Source: Chthonomonas sp. (GTDB lineage: Bacteria > Armatimonadota > Fimbriimonadia > Fimbriimonadales > Fimbriimonadaceae). From it: DNA of 64,000 bases. The notes under the pieces are model-generated. The model was not told where the DNA came from, did no database searches, and was given only the letters and a program-made list of their open reading frames with translations. Positions 7,561 to 17,140 of this stretch are shown piece after piece; position 1 is the stretch's first letter; every line of letters begins with the position of its first letter. The stretch is from contig JAEURP010000003.1 in the NCBI GenBank assembly GCA_016788585.1, positions 1-64,000 of the forward strand, in the 5' to 3' direction. Position numbers and translations under genes: made by a program.

Positions 7561-10500
7561 TGTTAGAACGCATTTTGCGCTTCAGCCTCGCCCAGAGGTT
7601 CCTTGTTATCGCCGCGACCTGCCTCATGGTTGCGTACGGCGTGGTCTCGTGGCGGCAGCTCAACTTAGATGCTGTCCCCGACATCACTACCAACCAGGTT
7701 GCCATCAATACCGAAACCGGAGGAATGGGGCCGGAGGAAGTCGAGAAGCTCGTCACCTTTCCTATCGAGACTGCCATGGGCGGCCTCCCAGGGGTCGTCC
7801 AGGTGCGCAGCCTGAGCCAATTCGGCCTGTCTCAAGTTACGGTCACGTTCCGGGACGACGTGGACACCTACTTTGCCCGCCAAGTCGTCAATGAGCGGCT
7901 TAACAATGTCAAGGAACAACTCCCTGAGGGTCTGGAAGCCCCTCAAATGGGACCTATTTCGACCGGCCTCGGCGACATTTACATGTATGCGTTAGAGAGC
8001 AAAGAGCGCAACCCAATGGAACTCCGATCCTTGCAGGATTGGTTCGTTGCACCTCAGCTCAAGACCGTTCCCGGCGTGGCTGAAGTCAATGCCGCCGACG
8101 GCAGTGAAAAGCAATACCAAGTAGTCGTCAACCCTCGAGCCATGCTCGCCAGGGGCATCGCGGTGGATGAGGTCGTTACTGCTCTCCAGCGCAATAACCA
8201 GAACGCGGGCGGCGGGGTGTTAGAGCAGAACGGGCAACGTGTACTCATTCGCTCGGTCGGTATGGCGACCACCACGGACGATCTCGAACGCATCGTCATT
8301 AAGACCGAAGACGGCATTCCCATCCTCGTTAGCGATGTCGCGGAAGTCCGCCTCGGGATCCCAATCCTGACCGGTATCTCTACCAAGGATGGCCATGAAA
8401 CCATGATGGCCACCGTAATGATGCTGAAGGGCGCGAACGGCCAGGTCGTCGCCGACGCCGTCGACAAGCGCATCAACGAGATCAAGGCGCAGCTGCCCAG
8501 CGACGTCACGCTCACCCCGACCTACAACCGCGCTCACCTCGTGAAGGAGGTTCTGCACACGGTCGAAAAGAGCCTGCTTGAAGGGGCTGCGCTAGTCATC
8601 ATCGTGCTCGTGTTGCTACTCGGCAACTTCAGAGGCGCAATGGTCGTCGCGCTCGCGATTCCACTCAGCATGCTCTGCGCGATCATCGGCATGAACCGCT
8701 TTGGAATTTCGGGCAACCTCATGAGTCTTGGCGCGATTGACTTCGGCCTCATTGTGGATGGAGCCGTTGTCATGATCGAGAACGCCGTGCGGCGCGTTGC
8801 AGAGGCGCGCCACCACAAGGGCACCATTCTTACTCGCGAAGAGATCCGCCAATCCGTTTGGCAGTCCGCTCGCGAAATCGCGAAGCCAACCGCCTTCGCC
8901 GTCAGTATCATCACGGTCGTTTATCTGCCCATTCTCGCCCTCGAAGGAACCGAAGGCAAGATGTTCAAGCCGATGGCATTCACTGTGGTCTTCGCGCTTA
9001 TCGGAGCACTAATCTTGACGATGACCCTGGTCCCCGCCCTCGCGAGCATGGTCCTTTCGGGCGATACCAAGGAGGGCAAGAACCCCGTCATGGGCTTCTT
9101 CGACCGGCTTTACCGCGCCGCCCTCGCGTTTGCGCTTCGGCAGCGGACGGTCGTTGTGGGGGGTGCCATTGGCCTGCTTTTGCTCACGGGATTCGTCTTC
9201 ACTCGCCTGGGTTCGGAGTTTGTCCCCCAACTGGACGAAGGCTCCCTAGTCATCCAACCCGTTCGCCCGCGCACGGTGGACGTCGACCAAACCATCATCC
9301 TCGTCACGGCCTTCGAAAAGAAGGTCTTAGAAGTGCCAGAAGTGACCACGGTGTTCTCGCGAAGCGGGACGCCCGAGGTAGCCACGGACCCCATGCCGCT
9401 CAGTCTCACCGACTCCTTCATCATGCTCAAGCCCCACCACCAGTGGCGGCGCGGCATGACTAAAGAGAAGCTGATCGCCGAGCTAGAAGCCAAAGTCGCG
9501 GAGGTCCCGGGGCAAGGCTACAACTTCAGCCAACCCATCCAGATGCGGTTCGCGGAACTCGTCTCCGGCGTCAAGGCCGACATCGGCATTAAGGTATTCG
9601 GTGACGACCTTACCGAGCTAAAGGCGAAGGCCGATTCTATCGCCGATGTCGTGCGAGAGATTCCCGGCGCGCAGGATGTCGAGGTGGAGCAGGTGGACGA
9701 AGTTCCCGTGCTCCAGATCGAGATCGATCGAGAAGCCATCGCGCGCCTCGGTATCGATGTCGCTAGCATTCAGGAGCTCATCTCGGTGGCCCTCGGGCGC
9801 GAGCCAATCGGGCAGATCATCGAAGGCGACAAGCGTTTCGCGCTCACCGTCCAACTCCCCGACGCTACGCGGAACGACGTGGATGAAATTCGCAACCTGC
9901 TTGTCGAGACCCCAGGCGGCGGTGTGCCACTGTCCAGCGTGGCCCGCATCGACGACGTCCCCGCGCCTGCCCAAATCTCCCGCGAGATGGGCAAGCGCCG
10001 CGTAGTCGTCCAGCTCAATGTCCGCGGCGCGGACCTCGGCACATTCGTCGCCAAGGCGCAAGAGGCGATCAAGTCGAAAGTGCAGTTGAACGAAGGTTAC
10101 TACCTCACCTGGGGGGGACAGTTCGAGAACCTGCAGCAAGCCTCGCAGAGGCTAACGCTCGTGGTCCCCATCGCGCTTGCGCTGATCTTCATGCTCCTCT
10201 TCACGACGTTCGGATCGCTGAAGCAGGCCATCCTGATCTTCACCGGCGTCCCCCTCGCGATCACAGGCGGCGTGCTCGCCCTCGCCTTTCGCGGGATGCC
10301 GTTTAGCATTACCGCTGGCGTTGGGTTCATCGCGCTCTCCGGCGTGGCGGTGCTGAATGGAGTGGTGATGGTCTCTGCCATCAACCGCCTCCGCGAGAAC
10401 GGAATGTCGGTTCATGACGCTGTCCGAGAAGGCGCCATCCAACGCCTCCGTCCGGTGCTCATGACCGCCCTCGTCGCCGCCCTCGGATTCATCCCGATGG

Positions 10501-10652
10501 CGATCAACACCGGCATCGGCGCCGAGGTTCAGCGGCCCTTGGCCACGGTTGTCATTGGTGGCATACTGTCCGCAACCGCGTTGACGCTTCTGGTGCTTCC
10601 GGCGCTCTATGATTGGATTGAGCGAGATCAGGTGGCAAACTCACCGAGTTGA
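7560..10652 (+). CDS. czcA: Heavy-metal RND pump, CzcA family
   Basis: 1030 residues, full length for the family. It is a proton-driven inner-membrane exporter of divalent cations. Twelve transmembrane helices are expected, with two large periplasmic loops. The helix-4 motif DFGLIVDGAVVMIEN puts D394, D400 and E407 at the same spacing as the essential D402, D408 and E415 of CzcA, which favours the Zn/Co/Cd/Ni group over the Cu/Ag CusA group. Its adaptor lies directly upstream. The missing intact outer-membrane factor in the operon means it must borrow one from elsewhere, if it is functional. The gene symbol is by family, not by tested substrate. Confidence 0.9.
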   Translation: MLERILRFSLAQRFLVIAATCLMVAYGVVSWRQLNLDAVPDITTNQVAINTETGGMGPEEVEKLVTFPIETAMGGLPGVVQVRSLSQFGLSQVTVTFRDDVDTYFARQVVNERLNNVKEQLPEGLEAPQMGPISTGLGDIYMYALESKERNPMELRSLQDWFVAPQLKTVPGVAEVNAADGSEKQYQVVVNPRAMLARGIAVDEVVTALQRNNQNAGGGVLEQNGQRVLIRSVGMATTTDDLERIVIKTEDGIPILVSDVAEVRLGIPILTGISTKDGHETMMATVMMLKGANGQVVADAVDKRINEIKAQLPSDVTLTPTYNRAHLVKEVLHTVEKSLLEGAALVIIVLVLLLGNFRGAMVVALAIPLSMLCAIIGMNRFGISGNLMSLGAIDFGLIVDGAVVMIENAVRRVAEARHHKGTILTREEIRQSVWQSAREIAKPTAFAVSIITVVYLPILALEGTEGKMFKPMAFTVVFALIGALILTMTLVPALASMVLSGDTKEGKNPVMGFFDRLYRAALAFALRQRTVVVGGAIGLLLLTGFVFTRLGSEFVPQLDEGSLVIQPVRPRTVDVDQTIILVTAFEKKVLEVPEVTTVFSRSGTPEVATDPMPLSLTDSFIMLKPHHQWRRGMTKEKLIAELEAKVAEVPGQGYNFSQPIQMRFAELVSGVKADIGIKVFGDDLTELKAKADSIADVVREIPGAQDVEVEQVDEVPVLQIEIDREAIARLGIDVASIQELISVALGREPIGQIIEGDKRFALTVQLPDATRNDVDEIRNLLVETPGGGVPLSSVARIDDVPAPAQISREMGKRRVVVQLNVRGADLGTFVAKAQEAIKSKVQLNEGYYLTWGGQFENLQQASQRLTLVVPIALALIFMLLFTTFGSLKQAILIFTGVPLAITGGVLALAFRGMPFSITAGVGFIALSGVAVLNGVVMVSAINRLRENGMSVHDAVREGAIQRLRPVLMTALVAALGFIPMAINTGIGAEVQRPLATVVIGGILSATALTLLVLPALYDWIERDQVANSPS

Positions 10653-10677
10653 CGAAGTGGAATTGAACGTCACTATA

Positions 10678-11412
10678 ATGAAAACCATGAAGCACTGGCT
10701 TGCCCTTTCTGCTCTTCTCACCACAACCGCGTTCGCTCAGGACGACTGGCCAAAGCCCAGTGCGGCGAGCATTGCCTACAACGAGTATCGCAACACCAAT
10801 ACCACGCCGACCTTTGGCCTGAGCAAGGTGCAGGCGCTGATCAAGACGCTGAAACACGACCAGGACGGCGGCATGGCCGTGACGAGCGCGCAGTGGAACG
10901 CCCTGACGGTAGCCGAGCGGTTTACCTACACGATGATTCACGGCGAGGACGAGAACCAGAATTGCGACGCCAGCCCGCCGATCATCGACGAGAACCTGAA
11001 GATCTTTGCCTACACGCCGCCGGTCTTCACCAACGAGCGCGGCTGGAGCCTGCGCCAGCGCACCTATTTGGCGAACAATCGGGTCGCGATCGTGGGGCTG
11101 ATTCGGCAGATGATCACTTCGCAAAAGCGGCTGGGAGCGAACATCAAGGGCACGATTCAAGAGATCAATGGCTGGGAGTTCGTGCCCGACCTAGCCACCC
11201 TCTACAAGCGCGACCGCAAGGACCACGACCTGCTGACCACGATGATGGTGCTGATGGACAACAACAGGTTCCCCGAGTTCCTTGCGTCGACCACTTGGGC
11301 GAAGCTCTATGGGCCGGACTCGAACTATCAGGCTTTCATTAGCGCGAACACGGCGAATCAGGATCTGATCATGCAGCGCGGCGCGCGGTTCGTCACCTGG
11401 AAGAAGCAGTGA
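10678..11412 (+). CDS. Secreted protein of unknown function
   Basis: About 244 residues from the ATG at 10678, which begins a signal peptide (MKTMKHWLALSALLTTTAFA). An earlier in-frame start at 10609 lies inside the pump gene and is rejected. The mature protein is soluble, mainly helical and rich in charged residues, with no motif I recognise. It starts 25 bases after the RND pump and overlaps the next gene by GTGA, so it is probably co-transcribed with both. Confidence 0.6.
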   Translation: MKTMKHWLALSALLTTTAFAQDDWPKPSAASIAYNEYRNTNTTPTFGLSKVQALIKTLKHDQDGGMAVTSAQWNALTVAERFTYTMIHGEDENQNCDASPPIIDENLKIFAYTPPVFTNERGWSLRQRTYLANNRVAIVGLIRQMITSQKRLGANIKGTIQEINGWEFVPDLATLYKRDRKDHDLLTTMMVLMDNNRFPEFLASTTWAKLYGPDSNYQAFISANTANQDLIMQRGARFVTWKKQ

Positions 11413-12191
11413 TCCTTGCCTTAGTGATAGCCCTGACGCCCGATCCGGTGTGGGTCGAGGTGAAGGCAGGCACGTATCAGGTGGGCAAGGCGGGCTACCT
11501 GAACAACCCCGTGCGCAAGGTGCGACTGAAGGCCTTTCGCATCGCCGCCCACGAGACCACGAACGCGGAATTCGCGCGCTTTGTGCAGGCGACAGGCTAT
11601 GTGACCGACGCAGAGAAGATCCACAACGCGATGGTTTTCGAGCCCGGCCTGAAGGAGTTTCAGTGGATTCAAGACCGGACCGCCTTTTGGCGGTTTCCGA
11701 ACGGCAAATCGCGCGACGACATTTCGGACCGCGTGAACCATCCGGTAACCACGATCAGCTACCGTGACGCGCTGGCCTATTGCAAATGGGCAAAGGTCCG
11801 CCTGCCGACCCTGGACGAATGGGAAGTCGCCTGCCGCGCAGGCACGAATACGGATTATTTCTTCGGCTCGGATAAGTCGAACATGGCGGCGTTTGGGAAT
11901 ATCTGGCACGGCCGGAATCACCTGACGGCGGATCATTCCGATGGGTTCTTGGTGACGGCTCCGGTCGGCAGCTTCCGCCCCAACAGTTGGGGCCTTTTCG
12001 ACACGTATGGCAATGTATTCGAGTTCTGCTCGGGCCGCCTGCCGCGCGATAAGTCGCCGCGCACCGTCCACGCCCGCGGCGGCTCATGGTGGTGCAGTAA
12101 GAACGCGTGCAATTACTTCACGTCGATGGATATCGGCGGCGTGGATATCGGGGCGTCGTTTAGCAACCAGGGCTTCCGGGTAGCGAAGTAA
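11409..12191 (+). CDS. Formylglycine-generating enzyme (SUMF1) family protein
   Basis: 260 residues with a GTG start in a GTGA overlap. A short hydrophobic N-terminus precedes a complete FGE-sulfatase fold: the ETTNAEFARFV opening, HPVTTISYRDALAYCKW, RLPTLDEWEVACR, then YGNVFEFCSG, ARGGSWWC and a final GFRVAK. True sulfatase-activating enzymes use two C-terminal Cys; Cys residues do occur here near ARGGSWWC and NACNY, but many family members have other roles. No sulfatase gene is nearby, so the role is open. Confidence 0.8.
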   Translation: MILALVIALTPDPVWVEVKAGTYQVGKAGYLNNPVRKVRLKAFRIAAHETTNAEFARFVQATGYVTDAEKIHNAMVFEPGLKEFQWIQDRTAFWRFPNGKSRDDISDRVNHPVTTISYRDALAYCKWAKVRLPTLDEWEVACRAGTNTDYFFGSDKSNMAAFGNIWHGRNHLTADHSDGFLVTAPVGSFRPNSWGLFDTYGNVFEFCSGRLPRDKSPRTVHARGGSWWCSKNACNYFTSMDIGGVDIGASFSNQGFRVAK

Positions 12192-12192
12192 C

Positions 12193-12242
12193 GGAGGGCT
12201 GAAGTCTCAGGGCCAATTGACAGGCTAAAGCCTATCCTCCTG
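12193..12242. repeat. Intergenic inverted repeat with palindromic core
   Basis: GGAGGGCT near 12193 and AGCCTATCCTCC ending near 12240 form interrupted arms, and the perfect palindrome AGGCTAAAGCCT lies at 12222-12233. It separates two convergent genes and might act as a bidirectional terminator. It resembles the element at 211-233. Confidence 0.35.
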
Positions 12243-12891
12243 TGGCGGCTTTCGCGTGTTGGCGCAACCGCCTCGCCAGGTCTTCCTTGATCGAGGCCGG
12301 CTGCCAGGTCGGCATATTCCTGTCACCAAAAACTGAGAAGTAAATGCCGCAGGCGGCGAGGTAGGTGCCGGTTGGCGTGGCGTGGTTGCCGTCACTTTGC
12401 CAGAGGGCGAGGCCGGGGAATTCCTTGAGCACCGGAGGCCAGGAGAGGCTGATTTTGGCGATGGGGACGGCGGCCTTTTGTGCGGTCGGGCCGTATTGGC
12501 CGGCGATCCAGTCGGCCTCATCCCATCCTTTGCGGGGCCATTCGGCGAAGAATCGCGGGTGCTCGCTGTGCTTCTTGGCGAGCTGGCCGATCTCGACCGC
12601 ACCGGTGTGGTCGTACTGATACTTGTGCGAACTGCTGAGCTTGAGCCCTTGCAAGATGATGCCGTGCCATCGCCGCGAGGCGATGAGGTCTTTGACCGGC
12701 TCCTGCGCCGCGAATTCTTCGAGGAAACCCGACGTGCGCATTTGCACCATGACCTTGCGGCCCGAGCCATCGCTCTCGGCGAGCGACTTCACCATCGCGG
12801 GCAGGTTGTTCATGCTCGTGTGGCTATTGCCAAGGAAGAGCAGGTGCAGTGGCTCGGTCGTTGCGAGGATGCCGAAAAGCATCGAAGTCAT
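12232..12891 (-). CDS. SGNH/GDSL-type hydrolase (DUF4886-like)
   Basis: About 219 residues from the ATG at 12891; a GTG at 12939 in the same frame is an alternative start. The block FLGNSHTSMNNLP carries the Ser of block I in the SGNH fold (G-N-S-H instead of G-D-S), and DGNHATPTGTY near the C-terminus fits block V, where D and H complete the triad. The family hydrolyses esters, often on sugars or lipids. The substrate is unknown. It is divergent from the phospholipase-like gene at 12952, with which it shares a 60-base promoter gap. Confidence 0.65.
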   Translation of the reverse strand: MTSMLFGILATTEPLHLLFLGNSHTSMNNLPAMVKSLAESDGSGRKVMVQMRTSGFLEEFAAQEPVKDLIASRRWHGIILQGLKLSSSHKYQYDHTGAVEIGQLAKKHSEHPRFFAEWPRKGWDEADWIAGQYGPTAQKAAVPIAKISLSWPPVLKEFPGLALWQSDGNHATPTGTYLAACGIYFSVFGDRNMPTWQPASIKEDLARRLRQHAKAATGG

Positions 12892-12951
12892 ACGAAGATG
12901 ACGGATCAAGGCGCCTCTTCCGTTTGCCAATGAAACCACTATACTAACACT

Positions 12952-14493
12952 GTGAAAGCCCGGATTCTTGCGACACTAGGCGCGGCAATGGCTCTGGCGC
13001 CATATGCTGTGGCTTGGAAGCCAACCACTCACGTTTTGCTCGCGGACATCGCCTATGCGGACGCGGCAGACGACGGCAAAGTCACCCTCATGAGGCTCAA
13101 CAAGACGACTGGCGAGGCGACAAAGCTTGGGGATTATGAGGTGGAGCCAGCTTTGCTGGCAGCGCTTCAAAAGTCGCGCGCGCAGTACCGGGCCGGCGTT
13201 CTTGGGCCGGATGCCTTCCCAGATATCGCGACCGGCCAGTCGGCTATTCACCCTGGCGACGATCCAAAGACTGGCGGAACCGAGGGCAATGACCCCGGCG
13301 AGGGCTCCGATGCATGGTTGAAGTACCTCTATCGAACTAGCCGAGGCGAGTCGCCGCAGGTTCAAGCATGGGTCGCTGGGTTCATGACCCATGCGGCGGG
13401 CGACCTCTTCGCGCACACCTTTGTGAACCACTACGCGGGCGGTGAGTTCGAACCGGGCACCAACGCGGCTAGGCATATCGTTCTAGAGAGCTATATTGGA
13501 AAGCGGGCTGTCGATGTGGCGGACTACGATGCTTCGATCGACGGCGTGGAGAAGTACATTGCGAAAAACCTGTGCCACATGAAGCCTGACTCGGAGCTAT
13601 CCAAACTCCTAGTCGGCCCAGGCGCCGAGAAGTCGCCGCCTGCCTTTTTCGCAAATCTTCGTAAGGATCTGACCGACGAGATTGCCGCTTACGACAGGAG
13701 GTCGCCAGCCCAACAGGCTTCCTACAACGTGTCGTATCCGGGCCGGATACAGTATTTGCGCGCTTGGGTCAAAGACATCGACCGAGGCCTTGACGCCTGG
13801 CCCGGATTCAGCATGCGCCTGGCGTCACACCTGATGTTCAACCCAAAGGGGATGGATAAGCCCGCTGCCGATGCCGAAGTCAAGGCCTTCATGGACGATT
13901 ACCTCCTTTCGATGCTCGGCTTGCCCGATGCGGCTGGTCAAGTTCGGAAGTTTGCCGAAGCTCTGAGCCTAGCTCTGCTGACAAAGCCCCAGCGCGACGC
14001 GATCGCGCAAATGGAGAAGGACTTCCTAAATCAAGTCTGCACCGAAGCTTTTGGGATCTCCTACGACGACTTCGTGCAGATGGTCAAGAACCCAGAAACC
14101 AGCTTCGACGATACGCTTGGTCCCAAGAGCAAGGGCTCGCCAACGGCACATAACATCACGCTAAAGGACTTTAACCACTTGGTTTTGGAGCTCGACGATG
14201 ACGGCTACTCGAAACCCGATCTGCGCTGGGATTGGCAGAAGTTCCCCCCGGCATACAACACGGTGATGCTAACCAAGATCTCGTTCCTTGCCCCGGCAGA
14301 GGTGAATCGAGTCTTGATTGATTTGGGTGCACCGGTTGATTGGCAATTAAAGCCTGGGGCTCACGTTCTGTTTGACTTTCACAACAGCCTCGATGACGAC
14401 AACCAGTGGCATGTGAACTCGGGCAAGCTCATCTTTGAGCGAGCGGGCGTATACGAGCACTTGTTCAAGACTCAGATCGGCGAGCGACGTTGA
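12952..14493 (+). CDS. Zinc-dependent phospholipase C-like secreted protein
   Basis: 513 residues, GTG start, signal peptide of about 20 residues, then AWKPTTHVLLADIAY. In zinc-dependent phospholipases C the mature N-terminal Trp and several His/Asp bind three zinc ions. Here the WKPTTH start, GPDAFPDI and GFMTHAAGDLFAHTFVNHY fit the N-terminal metal-binding part. The C-terminal 250 residues are not recognisable. Probably a periplasmic or exported lipid hydrolase. Confidence 0.65.
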   Translation: MKARILATLGAAMALAPYAVAWKPTTHVLLADIAYADAADDGKVTLMRLNKTTGEATKLGDYEVEPALLAALQKSRAQYRAGVLGPDAFPDIATGQSAIHPGDDPKTGGTEGNDPGEGSDAWLKYLYRTSRGESPQVQAWVAGFMTHAAGDLFAHTFVNHYAGGEFEPGTNAARHIVLESYIGKRAVDVADYDASIDGVEKYIAKNLCHMKPDSELSKLLVGPGAEKSPPAFFANLRKDLTDEIAAYDRRSPAQQASYNVSYPGRIQYLRAWVKDIDRGLDAWPGFSMRLASHLMFNPKGMDKPAADAEVKAFMDDYLLSMLGLPDAAGQVRKFAEALSLALLTKPQRDAIAQMEKDFLNQVCTEAFGISYDDFVQMVKNPETSFDDTLGPKSKGSPTAHNITLKDFNHLVLELDDDGYSKPDLRWDWQKFPPAYNTVMLTKISFLAPAEVNRVLIDLGAPVDWQLKPGAHVLFDFHNSLDDDNQWHVNSGKLIFERAGVYEHLFKTQIGERR

Positions 14494-14497
14494 TTCG

Positions 14498-14758
14498 CTA
14501 ATGAAATTTGCGGACTTCGACGGGGGCGCGACAAGCTTTTGCCGCCTTCTTGCCCCACTCGATGGCTGTGGCTTCGTCGTCGCATTCGAGAACCCAAAAG
14601 CCGCCAACATTCTCGTCGGTCTTTAGATATGCGCCTTGAGTCTCACAGCCTTCGACGCTAATCGAGGTCGCCGTCTGAGCGTGGTGCAACCCGCCCACGA
14701 ATACCCGGACACCTTTCTCGACCATCTCATCGTTGAGCGCGTCGATGTCGGCGTGCAT
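14498..14758 (-). CDS. YCII-related protein, start codon missing or shortened
   Basis: 86 residues from the first ATG. They match the later part of the YCII/DGPF fold: a helix, VFVGGLHHAQTATSISVE, then VGGFWVLECDDEATAIEW and VEVRKFH. The normal first strand is encoded in frame just upstream (14827-14759, containing FWITIHHRNYYNP), but that stretch has no ATG, GTG or TTG after the in-frame stop at 14828-14830. Either a rare start such as ATA or ATC is used, or the 5' end has decayed. Function of the family is poorly defined. Confidence 0.6.
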   Translation of the reverse strand: MHADIDALNDEMVEKGVRVFVGGLHHAQTATSISVEGCETQGAYLKTDENVGGFWVLECDDEATAIEWGKKAAKACRAPVEVRKFH

Positions 14759-14852
14759 CGCGGCGTCTTCGGTCGCGGGATTGTAGTAGTTGCGGTGGTG
14801 GATGGTGATCCAGAAGCGGGGTATGAATCAATTATGAATTAGGAGTTTGGAA

Positions 14853-15590
14853 TTACGAATTACCTAATCGATAACCTGAATGCAAAAGAGTCAAAGCTTC
14901 GACTAGACCGTCGACCGCCTTGTCAAACAGGCGTTTTCCCTTCTCGGCTGTAGCCAAGGTTGCGAAGCCGCGAGAGCCTTCTTCGGTGACTTCATCGAAG
15001 AAGTGCACCATGCCTGCCACGGGCATCGAGAGGCCGTCATCACGAAGCTTGTCTTTGCGAACTAGGTCGGGCCTCACGTGCATCATGAGCGAGACTTCGG
15101 CCTCGCAGGAATGCTGAATCATCTTCACAGGCCCCTCAAGGACCTCGGCACAAAGATCGGCGCAGTAAGTGAAGTAGCCGCTGTGACCCAAAAGGAGATT
15201 GGGGTGGAGTTCCTTGATCTCTCGAAGCGCGATGTCATTCAGAGAAGTGTTTCCACCGTGCCCATTGACTACATAGAACTTCCAAAAGCCGTGGCGATCA
15301 AGGCTCTCGACGACAGCTTTGAGGGCTTCGTTGTAGCCCGCCATCGTGTTCGATAGTGATCCAGGAAACGCGAGGTGATGCCCACTCGCGCCCAACCAGA
15401 GGGTGGGTGTGAGGAGTAGCTTATTCCCGATCTTGGCTTCGACAGCTTCCGAAACTGCCGTCGCCAAGATCGAATCGGTAAAGACCGGCAGGTGAGGTCC
15501 ATGCTGCTCGTTCGAACCGGTTGGAATGATCACAACCATCTCGCGGTCAAGGGCTCCGACCTCGGGCCAAGTCATTTCGGCGAGCTTCAT
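14853..15590 (-). CDS. Creatininase family amidohydrolase
   Basis: 245 residues. The motif GSNEQHGPHLPVFTDS carries the Glu, His and Asp metal ligands of creatininase-like hydrolases, and NGHGGN supplies the next His; a later CEAE provides the acidic ligand. Members hydrolyse cyclic or linear amides, for example creatinine or formamide groups in cofactor biosynthesis; the substrate here cannot be read. The start overlaps the end of dnaA by 4 bases (ATGA), so it is probably co-transcribed with dnaA. Confidence 0.8.
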   Translation of the reverse strand: MKLAEMTWPEVGALDREMVVIIPTGSNEQHGPHLPVFTDSILATAVSEAVEAKIGNKLLLTPTLWLGASGHHLAFPGSLSNTMAGYNEALKAVVESLDRHGFWKFYVVNGHGGNTSLNDIALREIKELHPNLLLGHSGYFTYCADLCAEVLEGPVKMIQHSCEAEVSLMMHVRPDLVRKDKLRDDGLSMPVAGMVHFFDEVTEEGSRGFATLATAEKGKRLFDKAVDGLVEALTLLHSGYRLGNS

Positions 15591-16975
15591 TGACCGTCCG
15601 GGTTGAGGTTGCGTAGGAGTGATCGAACGACATTCGCGAAGTCACGATCGCCGCCGGCCATCTTGCTGATCTTCTCGTAGGCGTGCATCATGCTGGTGTG
15701 GTCTCGGTCGCCGAATTGGTGACCAATGTGCTTCCAGCTACCTTGCGTAACCTCTCGCGTGAGATAGACGGCAACGTGCCGCGCCAAGGCAATTGGAGCT
15801 TTTCGGCTTGTGCCTCGAATTTCCTCGACCGGGATGCGATAAAACTTGCTGACCACGTCGAGAATCTGTGTGAAGCTAGGCTTGGCTAGAGCGGCTTGGC
15901 TGTAGTGCAACTCCACCATTTCACGGGCCAAATCCATGCTGATTTCGTGGTCGTTGAGGCTCGATTGGACGGCTAGCTTGGTCATTGCGCCCTCGAGGTT
16001 ACGAATGTTGCCAGGCACGTGCTCTGCAAGATACAGTGCCACCTGAGTCGTAAGGGGAACCCCTTCCTCGTGGGCTTTGCTTAGCAGGATCGCGCTACGC
16101 GTCTCCGTGTCGGGCCATTGAATGTCGGCAACGAGGCCGCTTTCGAAGCGAGACCGCAAGCGCTCATCCATCAAATGCAGTTCACGCGGAGGGCGATCCG
16201 AGCACAGCACAATTTGCTTTCCGGTTTGGTGCAAGTGGTTAAACATGTAGAACAGTTCTTCTTGCGTTCGGTCCTTACCGGCAATGAATTGAATGTCATC
16301 GACGAGCCAAATTCCAACATTGCGCTGTGCTCGGCGGAAGGGCTCGATCTTTCCTTGTTGCAGACTGGAAATGAGTTCTTCGGCAAACTGCTGCGCACTG
16401 ATGTAGACCACAGGGAAGCTAGGATCGCGCAACAGGATTTCGCGTGCGATCGAATGTAACAAGTGGGTCTTTCCAAGGCCGCTTGGCCCATAGATAAAGA
16501 GCGGGTTGTACTTCTTTCCTGGCTCGGCGGCAATCGCTTTGGCGCCCGCGAAGGCGAGCCGGTTGCTTTGCCCCGTCACAAAATTGTCGAAGCGGTACTT
16601 ATCACTGGGGCTAAACCCGTTCGTGCTTCGCTCCACCACGACCGGCTGCGCCTTCACCTCTGCCATCGCCGTAATTTCGGGGCGGCGCGCGGCTGCGTTC
16701 ACTCGAAGCTCAACAAGTACGGTCTCACCCAACTCTTCGCTGATCGCCTCCTGCAAATCCGATAGGCACCGAGACCGAATCCACTCGCCATTAAACGAAT
16801 TCGGGACTTCCAAGACGGCGACACCATCGTGGAGCCCTGCTGGCCGAATTCGGCTCAAGAATCGCTCCGCCATTTTTGGCGCCATCATCGAAGACACTTT
16901 GGTAAGTACACCCTCCCAACATCCTCTTAGTCTTAGATCCTCCTCACGGGTCTCGAAAGTCAACTGGTCGTACAT
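15587..16975 (-). CDS. dnaA: Chromosomal replication initiator DnaA
   Basis: 462 residues. Domain I (about 1-90) and a short linker are followed by the AAA+ domain with Walker A GPSGLGKT (163-170) and Walker B WLVDDIQFI, and domain IV with FGDRDHTSMMHA, the DnaA-box recognition signature. It opens the replication origin and regulates its own promoter. The neighbours are unusual: instead of dnaN, recF or rpmH, dnaA is flanked by a creatininase-like gene downstream and a divergent thiamine diphosphokinase gene. Confidence 0.97.
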   Translation of the reverse strand: MYDQLTFETREEDLRLRGCWEGVLTKVSSMMAPKMAERFLSRIRPAGLHDGVAVLEVPNSFNGEWIRSRCLSDLQEAISEELGETVLVELRVNAAARRPEITAMAEVKAQPVVVERSTNGFSPSDKYRFDNFVTGQSNRLAFAGAKAIAAEPGKKYNPLFIYGPSGLGKTHLLHSIAREILLRDPSFPVVYISAQQFAEELISSLQQGKIEPFRRAQRNVGIWLVDDIQFIAGKDRTQEELFYMFNHLHQTGKQIVLCSDRPPRELHLMDERLRSRFESGLVADIQWPDTETRSAILLSKAHEEGVPLTTQVALYLAEHVPGNIRNLEGAMTKLAVQSSLNDHEISMDLAREMVELHYSQAALAKPSFTQILDVVSKFYRIPVEEIRGTSRKAPIALARHVAVYLTREVTQGSWKHIGHQFGDRDHTSMMHAYEKISKMAGGDRDFANVVRSLLRNLNPDGQ

Positions 16976-16995
16976 AGCACGTCAATGAAACAAAG

Positions 16996-17017
16996 CCCCT
17001 TTGGTTGGCCCAAGGGG
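16996..17017 (-). promoter_or_regulatory. Hairpin in the dnaA leader
   Basis: CCCCTT and AAGGGG arms (16996-17001 and 17012-17017), with GG/CC pairs inside, lie 20 bases before the dnaA start. It is not followed by a T-run in either direction, so an RNA structure in the leader is likelier than a terminator. Confidence 0.35.
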
Positions 17018-17140
17018 ATTAGAATTATGCCTGGGGTTTTCACCGGGCACCAAGAAGTACGACCTTGAGAAATCCCAGATATCATCCATTTTCGACACCA
17101 CTTACGATCACAGTCCTATGATTATCATCTATTTTCGTGA

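Noticed and set aside
9618-10139. Antisense frame of 173 codons within the RND pump gene
   Set aside because: Overlaps well-conserved RND sequence; composition is that of a shadow frame.
11421-12071. Long antisense frame (216 codons) opposite the FGE-like gene
   Set aside because: The sense strand has a complete, conserved protein; the antisense frame has no recognisable domain and is a GC-rich shadow.
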